Origin: Bacteroidota bacterium
Lineage (GTDB): Bacteria > Bacteroidota > Bacteroidia > Bacteroidales > Prolixibacteraceae
Length of the DNA stretch: 44,002 nucleotides
NCBI GenBank assembly: GCA_023412195.1
Contig: JAEYNZ010000064.1
Location: 1-44,002 of the forward strand
Direction: 5' to 3'
Positions 7,076 to 17,800 of this stretch are shown piece after piece. The notes below the pieces were generated by a model. The model made no database searches. It saw nothing but the letters and a program-made list of their open reading frames with translations, and was not told where the DNA came from. Position numbers and translations under genes: made by a program. Each line of letters opens with the position of its first letter. The stretch's first letter is position 1.

Positions 7076-8476
7076 CTAAACTCCTCTTGTTGGGTGCGGT
7101 ATAATATCAGTCAATTCTTCTATTTGAACTGGTCGTTGTTCTTCAATAGATTTTCTTGCGGCTACACCAATCAGGCACGACATAGCCCCATCGCGGGTGC
7201 CTGCAGCATGTTTTAACGGATCAGCCATTGCGGGATCCCGGAAGATTTTGTCCTGGAGGCGTGAGTCGCCACCTCCGTGTCCGCCACGTGCGGCTTCAAC
7301 CTTTATGATTTCGTAATTAGGGTCGAAGTTTTTCATCAGGAATATTTCATCATAACGCACATCGTTGCTGCCACCCTGGTTCATTTCGGCAGCATGAAGC
7401 TGAGCCTGGTTTATTTTTTCCTGGCGGCGCCAGGGAATGTCTTCCCACGATTCAAGCCGGCCGTCTGTGCCATTGAATGCAATCCTCCATCCTTCATAGG
7501 GTGAATATGTGGTCAGAGAATAATTTACAACTACATTGTTGGCATATTTAATCTGTGCCGACATTTTATCATAGATGTCGATTTCCTCCCGCCATAAACA
7601 GTTGTCGCGGATATACCCGTCATATTTTTCATTGCTTACATACAGGTCCATGGCGTGCTTGTCTTTAGTAATGTCCCAGTAAAACCTGCATTTGTCGGTA
7701 TAGGCACAGTTGCGGCAATTTGCCCCCCTGAACGGATTGTTTTTTCCGTAATGTTCCAGGTCACCATATGCAACCACTTCAACAGGGTCGGAATCGATAA
7801 ACCAGTTCAGAAGATCGAAATGATGAGTGGCTTTATGCACCCATAGTGTTCCTCCCTTGTCACGTTCACCATGCCATCGCCTGAAATAATCGGCGCCGTG
7901 AAAAACATTCAGGTACCAGTGAAAGTCGACAGAAGTGATTTCACCAGCAGGCTTTTTAACAAGTTGTTCCTTAATGGCTGTGAACAATGTACCATACCGG
8001 TAGTTGAAGCCGATTGTGCATTTTTTTCCAGTACGTTTTTCAGCATCCAGAATGGCCTGGCTTTTAACTTCATCAGTTGTCATAGGCTTTTCCGACAGAA
8101 CATCTGCCCCATATTCCATAGCCTTTATAATATATTCGTGATGGGTTGAATCCATGGTGGTAACAATGACAAGCTCAGGTTTTGTTTCCTTCATCATTTG
8201 GTCGAAATCGGTATAAACCGGGCAGGAGACACCCATATGTCTTTTTGCGAGTTCAAGCCGGCCGGGGTTGATATCTGAAAGACCTACGAATTCAACTATG
8301 TCGCTGTAATTATCAACCACCCTTTTCCCCCAGAAGCCTATTCCCCTGACTCCGGTTCCTACCATGGCCAGCTTTTTCTTGCTTTTTGCATGAACAGCAG
8401 CGGACAACGGATTTGAAAGCAGGGTTGTGCCGGCAGCTACGCCTGCGGTTGTGGATAAAAATTCTCTTCGTTTCAT
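7076..8476 (-). CDS. Exported Gfo/Idh/MocA oxidoreductase with Tat signal (gfo1)
   Basis: 466-residue dehydrogenase of the Gfo/Idh/MocA family. It starts 'MKRREFLSTTAGVAAG', a twin-arginine signal (RRxFL) followed by a hydrophobic stretch and 'SAAVHAKS', so it is probably moved folded, with NAD(P) bound, to the periplasm. 'MVGTGVRGIGFWG' is the nucleotide-binding loop and 'SEKPMTTDE' the EKP motif. 'TLWVHKATHHFDLLNWF' carries the catalytic-domain histidines. A cysteine cluster, 'CRNCAYTDKC', sits mid-protein at about residues 260-270 and might bind a metal. The C-terminus resembles that of glycosidase-like and polyol-processing members of the family. Substrate unknown; the operon context suggests sugar-acid or uronide catabolism. 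Confidence 0.88.
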   Translation of the reverse strand: MKRREFLSTTAGVAAGTTLLSNPLSAAVHAKSKKKLAMVGTGVRGIGFWGKRVVDNYSDIVEFVGLSDINPGRLELAKRHMGVSCPVYTDFDQMMKETKPELVIVTTMDSTHHEYIIKAMEYGADVLSEKPMTTDEVKSQAILDAEKRTGKKCTIGFNYRYGTLFTAIKEQLVKKPAGEITSVDFHWYLNVFHGADYFRRWHGERDKGGTLWVHKATHHFDLLNWFIDSDPVEVVAYGDLEHYGKNNPFRGANCRNCAYTDKCRFYWDITKDKHAMDLYVSNEKYDGYIRDNCLWREEIDIYDKMSAQIKYANNVVVNYSLTTYSPYEGWRIAFNGTDGRLESWEDIPWRRQEKINQAQLHAAEMNQGGSNDVRYDEIFLMKNFDPNYEIIKVEAARGGHGGGDSRLQDKIFRDPAMADPLKHAAGTRDGAMSCLIGVAARKSIEEQRPVQIEELTDIIPHPTRGV

Positions 8477-8580
8477 CGTATAGTATTTTTTATTTTTCTT
8501 ACTTACACTTCAGCTCATGGTATATTTCACCGTAATGATGGCTCCCTGTTATTCAGAAATGACATCCGGCAGGTAAGTTG

Positions 8581-9426
8581 TTAAACACCACCAAAGGCGC
8601 TATATCCTCCATCGACAGGGATGACAATACCTGTTATAAAATCAGATATGTCAGAAAGCAGGAAAAGTGTGGCACCCTGTAAATCTTCGGGTTCTCCGAA
8701 TTTGCCCATAGGAGTGTTGTCTACTATTTTTTGTCCGCGCGGCGACCAGTTTCCGGTTTTTTCATCCATAACAAGAAAACGGTTCTGTTGGGTCACAAAG
8801 AAGCCCGGAGCAATGGCATTTACCCTGATTCCCATTTTTGCAAGATGTACTGCCAGCCACTGCGTAAAATTGTTGACCGATGCCTTAGCTGCTGAATATG
8901 CAGGGATTTTGGTCAGGGGTTTATATGAATTCATGGAAGAGATGTTGAGAACTACACCTTTTTTATGTTTCAGCATATCCTGGGTGAAGACCATTGTGGG
9001 CAAAATGGTCCCCTTGAAATTCAGGGCAAAGACCATATCAAATCCTTCCATTTTCAATCCATAAAAAGTATCAGATAAATCATCAGATTCCTTCATTTGT
9101 TCAACCTTGGTTGTAGCCAGTGGACTGTTACCACCTGCACCGTTTACAAGGATATCAATTTCACCCAGCTGACGGTTTATCTCCTGTTTTGCCTGTTCAA
9201 GTGATTCCCTGTCGAGTACATTGGCTGCAACACCAATCACCACGGAACCTGTTTCCTGTGAAATTTCTGCCGCAACTTTATCTGCAACTTCTTTATTCAA
9301 ATCGGCAATTGCAACTTTCATTCCTACCGATGCCATGGCCTTCACCATTGCAGATCCCAAAACACCTGCGCCTCCTGTAATTACGCATACCTTGTCCTTT
9401 AAATCACTAAACGATACTGGCTTCAT
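8581..9426 (-). CDS. SDR-family oxidoreductase, fructuronate/mannonate reductase-like
   Basis: 281-residue classical short-chain dehydrogenase/reductase. The cofactor loop 'TGGAGVLG' is at 17-24 and 'NGAGG' at 95-99; the catalytic Ser is in 'NISSMNS' (153-154), with Y167 and K171 in 'YSAAK'. 'APGFFVTQQNR' and 'VDGGYSAFGGV' match the group usually annotated as D-mannonate oxidoreductase (reduction of D-fructuronate) in Bacteroidota. That role would suit the adjoining kinase and LarA-like epimerase, but the substrate is inferred. Its ATG overlaps the stop of the regulator by one base (TAATG at 9428-9424), so the two are translationally coupled. Confidence 0.9.
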   Translation of the reverse strand: MKPVSFSDLKDKVCVITGGAGVLGSAMVKAMASVGMKVAIADLNKEVADKVAAEISQETGSVVIGVAANVLDRESLEQAKQEINRQLGEIDILVNGAGGNSPLATTKVEQMKESDDLSDTFYGLKMEGFDMVFALNFKGTILPTMVFTQDMLKHKKGVVLNISSMNSYKPLTKIPAYSAAKASVNNFTQWLAVHLAKMGIRVNAIAPGFFVTQQNRFLVMDEKTGNWSPRGQKIVDNTPMGKFGEPEDLQGATLFLLSDISDFITGIVIPVDGGYSAFGGV

Positions 9427-10501
9427 TACATATCTTTTTTAAATTCTTTATAATAATCAACATTTTCTTTTGTTACGATATCTATTGACGTATAGTTCTC
9501 CCTTGCTGTGTCTCTTTTCTGCACCACATGCCTGAACAGCTTATTAATCGCATTGTATCCCTGTTCCTCCGGACGCTGGCAGATCAGAAACTGTACAATA
9601 TCTTTTTTAAGATAGGCTACATTTTCCTTCAGAAGGTCATGGCCTATTATTTTAAGATCTGTAAGGCTGAATTTCTCAATCATCCTTCCTACATAATATA
9701 CTTTGGAGTTTGTTACAAATAAACCTTTTATGTTCTTTCGCTCAATGTAGCTCCTTAAGTTTTCCATCCACAATTCGCTGCTGGTATCGGGAATTTCCAT
9801 TGTAAAAAGCTGATGTATTGTTCTGTTGTTCTTAAGGTACCAGTCGTAAAAACCCTTTTCCCGCTGTACCAGGTGATTTTGGTTATCCATCTCTTTGGCA
9901 AAATGTATAATCAGGATATTTCCACCGGGAAGGATCAGATCGAGCAGTTTGCCTGAAACCAGTCCACTCTGGTAGGAGTTTTGTCCAATATATCCTAAGT
10001 GCCCCGCGTTTTTTATCTCGGAATCAATAAATACAAAAGGGATGTGCAGTTCTTTCAGGCGTTTGATAAAATCACCTGCCTCTTTTTTATAAAAGGGAGC
10101 CATCACCACTCCATCGGGTTTTAGTTCAAGAACCTTAAATGAGTTTTCGGCAAAACTTTTAGGATCAGACTGGCTGAATGTAAAAGCTTCTACCCGGACA
10201 CCATATTGTTTAAGCTCGGCGATTCTTTTTTTTACACCCAGAACCGGTTTATTCCAGTATCCGTCGGGAGAGGGTGGTTCAGGAAAGAGGGTGGCAAAAG
10301 TTGCATTTTTTTTTGACGCAAGTGTGCTGGCCAGGATGTTAGGCTGATAATCAAGTTCCTTAACGATTTGCAGGATCTTAGATTTGGTTTCCTCCGCCAC
10401 TTCTCCGCGATTATGAAGAACCCTGTCGACAGTGCCAATGGAAACTTTAGCTTTTTCCGCAATATCTTTGATCCGTATTTGTTTATTTGTTTCGATAACA
10501 A
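9426..10501 (-). CDS. LacI-type transcriptional regulator; N-terminus lacks in-frame start
   Basis: Local repressor with an N-terminal LacI helix-turn-helix and a periplasmic-binding-protein-like sensor domain. Minus-strand translation just before the first canonical in-frame start (GTG, 10400) reads 'RIKDIAEKAKVSIGTVDRV' and 'LHNRGE', a textbook LacI HTH. It continues into 'EETKSKILQIVKELDYQPN' and the ligand domain, which ends at 9426. Between the preceding in-frame stop (10505) and the HTH there is no ATG, GTG or TTG. A TTG at 10501 opens 'MLSKQINK' in another frame, and one extra base near 10478 would join it to give 'MLSKQINKIRIKDIAEK', a normal LacI start. So either a one-base deletion or sequencing error is present, or a rare start such as ATA (10478) is used. 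It is the first gene of the sugar-acid operon, downstream of promoter and operator 10547-10587. Confidence 0.85.
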
Positions 10502-10546
10502 GTTAATTTTAAAGAGGATAATTCAAATTGTTAATCTGCTGGATTA

Positions 10547-10587
10547 CAAAACTAAAGAAAAATTTTATTTTATCGTGTTCGTACACG
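10547..10587 (-). promoter_or_regulatory. Promoter and LacI-type operator of the sugar-acid operon
   Basis: The minus strand at 10554-10547 reads TAGTTTTG, a perfect match to the Bacteroidota -7 consensus TAnnTTTG. About 20 bases upstream, over the expected -33 region, lies the perfect palindrome CGTGT-TCGT-ACACG (10574-10587), the size and position of a LacI-family operator. The first gene downstream is the lacI-type regulator, so autorepression is likely. Confidence 0.6.
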
Positions 10588-10601
10588 GAAAATTCCGGAT
10601 A

Positions 10602-10621
10602 AAAATGTTTCAGAACATTTT
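10602..10621 (-). terminator. Weak AT-rich hairpin after the E2-like gene
   Basis: AAAATGTT (10602-10609) and AACATTTT (10614-10621) form a perfect 8-bp stem with a TCAG loop. On the minus strand it ends in TTTTT, 33 bases past the stop of the gene at 10654-11463. An AT-only stem makes a weak terminator; it could also be a regulator site. Confidence 0.45.
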
Positions 10622-10653
10622 CAAAGGGATTATCAGTTTTATTGGAGAGAATC

Positions 10654-11463
10654 TCAGGATGGTTTTATATCCAGCAGATGGGGATTTTTGACCATGTATT
10701 TTATGTGCCGGAAAAGTTTACCTCCATGCGAGCCATCCACAACCCTGTGGTCGAGAGTTGCTGAAAGTGTAAACACATTTCTGACAACTATTTCATCATT
10801 CACAACACGTGGTTTTTTTGAAACTTTTCCAATGATAAGTACAATGGATACATTACCTGAAGGCAGAAGTGCCCCGAAACCTTCATCAAGACCAAGCGTT
10901 CCGATATTGGATATAACATAAGAACCAAAGCTGTTTGAAGAAAGGTTAAACAGGGGGAAGGATAGTCCCCAGTTGATGGTAACAATTTTATACAGGTTGA
11001 AAAGCCAGGACCGGAAAGGCCAGGGAAAAGAAGACAGCATATGTTTCGACTGCATGGTGCTGTTTTCATTTCCTGAGCGGGAACTTTTTATCTTCTCAGA
11101 TATTGTTTCCGATAGCTCGGCAATGGTTAGACGATCTGCATCTGTGATTTTGACTGATCCCATTTCTCCGCTTCCTAACAAAACACTTACCATTGCATCA
11201 ATACTTTTGCGCCTGACAACTACCCCCCTCCGGATGTATGTGTTAAATTCAGGGACTTCATCCCGTATTGCCCTTGCCACAATAAGTGTTATCAGATGAG
11301 TTATCGTGGTTTTTACACCTTCACTTCTTTTTTTCGAAATAAACTTTTCGAGTTCCGTAACATCAATTTCAACAGACCCATAAATTTTTGAATCTATGGG
11401 TTTTCTATAAATTGTAGAAGCCACCTTGCGCCAGTCGGTATTGAAGTTGTCGGTTGATTTCAT
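10654..11463 (-). CDS. Stand-alone 2-oxoacid dehydrogenase E2 acyltransferase core
   Basis: 269-residue protein with only the catalytic domain of dihydrolipoamide acyltransferases (CAT-like fold). The active-site motif 'LDHRVVDGSHGGKL' (237-250) supplies the catalytic H239 and D243, as in DHRxxDG of E2 enzymes. 'SYVISNIGTLGLDEGF' and 'GNVSIVLIIGKV' are the core strands. There is no lipoyl domain, no peripheral-subunit-binding domain and no signal peptide; it begins directly with 'WRKVASTIYRKPID'. A fused E1 gene lies 10 kb away, with no E3 nearby. It could be a trimeric acyltransferase acting on CoA thioesters without lipoate. It is transcribed towards the lacI operon but separated from it by a hairpin. 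Confidence 0.8.
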   Translation of the reverse strand: MKSTDNFNTDWRKVASTIYRKPIDSKIYGSVEIDVTELEKFISKKRSEGVKTTITHLITLIVARAIRDEVPEFNTYIRRGVVVRRKSIDAMVSVLLGSGEMGSVKITDADRLTIAELSETISEKIKSSRSGNENSTMQSKHMLSSFPWPFRSWLFNLYKIVTINWGLSFPLFNLSSNSFGSYVISNIGTLGLDEGFGALLPSGNVSIVLIIGKVSKKPRVVNDEIVVRNVFTLSATLDHRVVDGSHGGKLFRHIKYMVKNPHLLDIKPS

Positions 11464-11843
11464 AAGAAGATTACAATTAAAACAGCTCCGGTTTATTGAA
11501 ATTAATTAAAGCTCCGTAAAGTTAATGGATTCGAATGATATTGGTAAAAAACTTTGTATTTTAGTAGGAGGAGAACCAACCAGGTTGAACTCATATCCCA
11601 TTTGGTTGTTTTTGCTGTATTGATATCAATAAACTATTCAAAATACCAGGCCTGTGTTTGTTTTTTCCTTGTTCAGGATGTCTTCATGTGAGACCGGTTG
11701 CTCACAATAATATTCATCTGGAAGATAGGAGTTTTAAAACAATTTTCAGGTAAATGTCAGCTGTTTAAGAACAAACAGGGGTGTACACTGGTTTTGTGTA
11801 AGAAACATATTATTCTGACTTAAATCAAAAGGTTTATTCGCAA
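11464..11843. other. Intergenic region, divergent promoters
   Basis: 380 bp between two divergent genes, so it should hold a promoter in each direction. I see no perfect TAnnTTTG with a proper -33 box. The best minus-strand candidate is TAACTTTA near 11519-11526, about 60 bp before the E2-like start. Short inverted repeats CTGTTT/AAACAG (11761-11778) precede the giant gene. No ORF or RNA gene was recognised. Confidence 0.5.
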
Positions 11844-14800
11844 ATGAAAATATATTTACCAGGACCAACTTCATTAACAACTGATTTAAAATATGAAGAA
11901 GTTGCATATACAGGTCTTATACTGAACAGAATTTTTATTTTTATGATCAGGTCGATCCTGGTGCTGATGATGCTTTGTGTAGCACTCGATTCGAAAGCTT
12001 CGACTTCGCCGGAAAGGGAAGAGTTGATAACAGGACAAAATTATTCCGCTGATATTTATAAACCTGGATCAGAGAAAATTACCGAACCCATATTGGTAAT
12101 AAAAAATCCACGACTGAACGTAGCTCTGTACGCTTCTGCATCTTCATTTTCATCGGCAGGTGAAGAGATTTTTTTTAATATTGAGGTACGGAACACCGGA
12201 AATGTAGATATTACAAAAATATCAGTTGCCGATGTTCTGACAGGTTTGGAAGAAACCATTGCCACCCTTTCCCCAAGAACGGGGAGGAATTATTCCAGGA
12301 GTTACTTTACTACACAGGATGATCTGGAAGCTGGAGGGATTACAAACACTGTAACCGCGATTGGGTTAGATCATGAAAATGAAGAAGTATCGGCAGATGA
12401 TACTCAATCTGTAACTGCTGTTTCACCCCCTCAGATGGTTCCTCAGCTGGAGTTGATAAAAACTGCATCACCTGTTACTTATTCTACTCCGGGAGATGTT
12501 ATTTCCTTCAACATCACTGTAAGGAATACAGGCGATGTTGCTTTGACGAATATTTCTGTTACGGATCCGCTTATAGGGTTAAATGAAATTATACCCACTC
12601 TGGAACCTGAAGCTATGGAAGATTTTAATGGTACCTATCCTGTTACACAGGAGGATTTGAACAACGGAAGTATTATTAATATTGCAAGGGCCTCAGGGGC
12701 TGATGCAGAAAATAACCAGGTGGATGCAGAGGATTCAGAAACTGTAACGGCTATAGCTGATCCACAGTTGACCGTCACTAAAAGTGCCTCGGCTGCTACA
12801 TTTTCAACTGTGGGAGAAACAATCACTTATACCATTTCAGTAGCAAATACAGGGAATGTTACAATTACAAACATAACAGTGGCTGATCCCCTTGTAGCAC
12901 TGAATCAAAATATTGCAAGTCTGCCTCCGGGAGAGGAAGATGAGTTCATTGCACCGTATATGGTTACGCAAGCGGATATAAATAGTGGAAGTATTGTTAA
13001 TACAGTAACAGTAACAGGTACAGATACAGAAAACAATCCTGTTACGGATGATGCCACAGCCACAATTAATGCTGTTTTGGCACCAGAACTCAGTGTAACA
13101 AACACCCCCTCGGCGGCTTCATTTTCATCGGTTGGAGAAACACTAACTTACAACATCCGTATTGGGAATACAGGAAATGTAACCATAACTAATATTGCTG
13201 TTTCAGATGTTCTTACCGGGTTAAGTGAGAACATCGCCAGTTTGCCACCAGGTGATGATGAAGATTATTCTGCACAGTATGTGGTTAAACAGTCAGATCT
13301 GAATAATGGAACCATTCAGAACACTGTAACAGCGTCTGGAAGGGATTCTGAAAACAATATTATTACCGAGACGGGGACAGCAACTGTCACTGCTGCATTA
13401 AACCCGCAATTAACCCTCACCAAGACTGCTTCAACTGAGGAATTTTCATCATTGGGGGAAACAATATCATATACTATTGCTGTTGAAAACACAGGTAATG
13501 TAACCTTAACAGGTATAACGGTTACCGACCCAATGACCGGCATGAACAGAACAATTGCCAGTCTTACACCCGGAGCAAAACAGGAATTTACAGAAAATTA
13601 TACTGTTGCCCAGGCCGATTTAAACCATGGAAGTATTGTAAATACAGCTACAGCAACTGGTAATGATCCGGAAAATAACCCTGTCACAGATGGAGCTGAA
13701 GTTACAGTCAATGCTTCACTTACACCCGGGTTAAGCCTGACTAAAACTGCTTCAACAGCAACTTTTTCATCGGTTGGAGAAGAAATCTCCTATACCATTG
13801 AGGTTGAAAATACAGGGAATGTAATCATTACGGGTATATCAGTCACCGACCCTCTGACCGGTATGGACAGAACAATTGCCAGTCTGGCGCCCGGAGCAAA
13901 GCAGGAATTTACAGAAAATTATACAGTTACACAGGCAGATTTAAACCAGGGCAGCATTGTAAATACCGCCACAGCAACTGGAAATGATCCGGAAAATAAT
14001 CCAGTCACAGGCAATGATCAAGTCACCGTCAATGCATCACAGACACCAGGTTTAAACCTTACGAAAAGTGCTTCGGCTACAAGTTTTTCCTCGGTTGGAG
14101 AAGAAATATCCTATACAATTGTGGTTGAGAATACAGGCAACGTCACTATTTCAAATATAACGGTCAGTGATCCACTGACCGGTATGAACAGAACAATTGC
14201 CAGCCTGGCACCCGGTGCAGAACAGACATATACGGAAGTTTATACAGTTACCCAGGCTGATTTAAATAATGGCAGTATTGTAAATACAGCTACAGCATCG
14301 GGCCAGGATCCGGAAGCCACTACTGTTTCAGATAATGATGAAGTTACAGTCAATGCATCACTTGTACCAGGATTAATCCTTACAAAAAGTGCTTCGGCTG
14401 CAACTTTTTCCTCGGTTGGAGAAGAAATAACATATACTATTGCTGTTGAAAATACAGGCAACGTAACTATATCAAATATAACAGTCAGTGACCCCCTGAC
14501 CGGGATGAACAGAACAATTGCCAGCCTGGCCCCTGGTGCAGAACAGACTTTCACGGAAATTTATACTGTAACACAAGCTGATTTAAATGAAGGCAGTATT
14601 GTAAATACAGCCACAGCTTCAGGCTTGGATCCGGAAAATAATACTGTTGCAACCGATGATGAAGTTACAGTCAATGCTTCACTGGCACCAGGATTAAGTC
14701 TTACAAAAACTGCCTCTCCAGAAACTTTTTCATCGGCAGGAGAAGAAATCACTTATGCAATAGTGATTGAAAATACTGGCAATGTTACCATTTCAAATAT

Positions 14801-17800
14801 AACAGTCAGTGACCCGCTCACGGGCATGAACCAGACAATTGCCAGCCTGGCACCTGGCAGTAATGCGAATTTTACGGAAGCATACAATGTTACACAGGCT
14901 GATATAAATAGAGGCAGTGTCATAAATACAGCTACTGCTTCAGGCCAGGACCCGGGTGGTCAGACTGTTAGTGCCACCGGGTCAGCCACAATTACTGCAG
15001 AATTAAATCAGGCGTTATCGATAAGTAAAATGGCATCATCAGATACTTTTTCTGCTACAGGTGATGTCATAACTTATTCAATTTCAGTTGAAAATACAGG
15101 CAATGTTACTTTGTCGAACATTGTTGTTACGGATCCGCTTACCGGAATGAATCAGACCATCGGTACTCTTTCTCCGGGGAATATTCGCAATTTCAATCAG
15201 GTTTATACCGTGACCCAGGCTGACATAAATGAGGGAAGTATCACCAATACAGCTACTGCCGTGGTTGGAAACATTTCTGAAACTGCTTCTGTAACAATTT
15301 CTGCTGTTCAGAATCCGCAGCTGACTGTAAGTAAAAGCGCTTCTCCATCAACTTATGGAACTGTTGGTGATGAAATAACCTACATAATAAAGGTTGAAAA
15401 TACAGGAAATACTACCATAACCAATATTCAGGTAACTGATCCGATGACAGGAATGGATGAAACCATCGTCAGCCTTGCTCCCGGTGCTTCCCGCAATTTT
15501 ACTGAAACTTATTCTGTAAAACAAGAAGACCTGGATGCAGGAACCATTTCCAATACAGTCACAGCTTCAAACAATACAATATCTGAAACTGCCACCGCAA
15601 CAGTGACAGCATCACAGAATCCGGCTCTGAATATAAGCAAAGTTGCATCACCGGAAAGTTATTCAGCAATAGGAGACCAAATATCCTATACAATCATAGT
15701 CAGCAACACAGGGAATGTAACATTAACAGGGGTCAGTATTGAAGATCCTCTGACAGGTATGAACGAGACTATTTCCAGTCTTGCTCCAGGTGCCTCCCGT
15801 ACATTTAATGAAACTTACCTTGTGACTGTTGCCGGTATTACTGCCGGGAAAATTACAAATACAGTGAATGTGGCTGGTTTGGCTCCTGATAACAGTACTG
15901 TAAGTGCCAGTGCCATCGCTGAGGTTACTGCTTTAAGTCCTCCTGTGGCCAACGATGATACCAGTGCAGATCATAATTCGGGTGATATTGTTGTTGTAGA
16001 AATACTTGCCAACGACTTGCTGCATGACTTGTCAGTGGCTCTTCCCATATTGGTTACAGTGGATATAAATTTACAGGCACAAGGTGTTCAGGATGAACTT
16101 GTAGTTGCAGGAACAGGAAGATGGAAATACAACTCTGCAACTGGCACCCTGACATTTACACCTGTACCGGGTTTCACTACGGATCCTGATCCTATAGAAT
16201 ACCAGCTTACAGAAAAACTTACCGGATTGAGTGATGAAGCTTTTGTTGCAATAGATTATAATGAAGGTGAGCCATTTGCAATCAATGACAACAGTACAGG
16301 ACATCAACCTGGCAGTCAGGTCACGTTAAATATTTTGTCGAATGACCGGTTGAGTGATGGATCTCCAGCTACTACAGCAACAGTAACAATTGACCTTAAT
16401 CCTCAGGCTGAGGGTATACAGGCAGAATTTGTAAGTACAGGTGAGGGCACATGGAATTATAATTCTTTAACCGGAGAAGTAACTTTTGTACCTCAGGCAG
16501 GATTTACCACAGACCCAACACCCCTCATTTATAATTTGACAGAAATTCTTACGGGGGAGGATGATCAGGCAACGATCACCATCGGGTATGAAGAGCAACC
16601 CCCGGTGGCTGCTGATGATGTCAGTACCGAAAATAATCCGGGTGATTCAGTCAGTATTAATATCCTTATGAACGACAAATTAAGTGATGGAACTGATGTT
16701 GTTCCTGGACTGGTTCAGGTTGATCTGAATGATGCGGTATCAGGTATACAAAATGAAATGATCGTTCCGGGACAAGGCAGGTGGGTTTATGTCAGCGGCA
16801 CAGGATTGCTGACATTTATCCCTGAATCCGGTTTTACTGTAGATCCCGACCTCCTTCAGTACCAGTTGATTGAAGAGCATACCGGACTTGGGAGTAAGGC
16901 TACTGTAACAATACAGTACAATAGGCTGGCACCTGTTGCCACAGATGATGTGAGCAATGGAAATAACCAGGGAGATATTGTAACTATACCTATACTGTCG
17001 AATGACAGGCTGAGCAACGGAGCGGAAGCCTTACCCGCGTTGGTTACAGTAGATATTGATAATGAGAATCAAGGGATACAGGCTGAGCTTGAAGTAGAGG
17101 GTGAGGGGAAATGGAGCTATAATGCAGTAAATGGAATACTGACATTTACACCTGAGGAAGGATTTTCATCAAATCCTTCACCCCTGGCTTATACGCTAAT
17201 TGAAAATTTGACAGAATTAAGTGCGGGAGCAAATGTTCTTGTCAATTATAATGCAGAAGCACCGGCTGCATTTGATGATACCAGTAACGGTAATCCACAG
17301 GGTGAACCTGTTGATGTCAGCATTCTGGCTAACGATAAAATGAGTGATGGCAGTGCTGCAACCCCCGGCAATGTTGTTGTTGATCTTAATCAGGAAGCAG
17401 ATGGAATTCAGGTTCAGTTATCTGTCGAAGGGGAGGGGGCATGGATGTATGATGCAGAGTCGGGTATATTGACTTTTACACCTTTAGCCGGGTTTACAGG
17501 AAATCCTGCACCGGTTAAGTACAGTTTGTGCGATACAGATGATAATACGGTCTGCAGTGAAGCCTCAGTTTATGTATATTATGAACAAACCATTCCTGAA
17601 GCAGCCCTTGCCCTGGTGAAAACGGGATTGTATTCCTCAGAAGAAGAAACTGTTATATACACGTTTCAGGTAATTAATATTGGGAATGTTGAAATAGAGG
17701 AAATCACAGTCAGTGATGAAAGGATAGGCATATCCGGGCTGGGAATTTTACCGGCTACACTTGCTCCGGGGGATACCGGAGTCGCTACATTCATTTATGA

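Noticed and set aside
10232..10501. 89-residue frame starting with TTG at 10501
   Set aside because: Only its first eight residues look real (the probable start of the LacI protein); the remainder is an out-of-frame reading of the regulator.
16071..16307. Antisense open frames inside the giant repeat gene
   Set aside because: They recur because of the repeat composition on the opposite strand and show no independent start signals or domains.
12111..17597. Regular repeats as a possible CRISPR array or satellite
   Set aside because: The periods are whole codons, the frame is open throughout and the units translate to known domain types; they are protein repeats.
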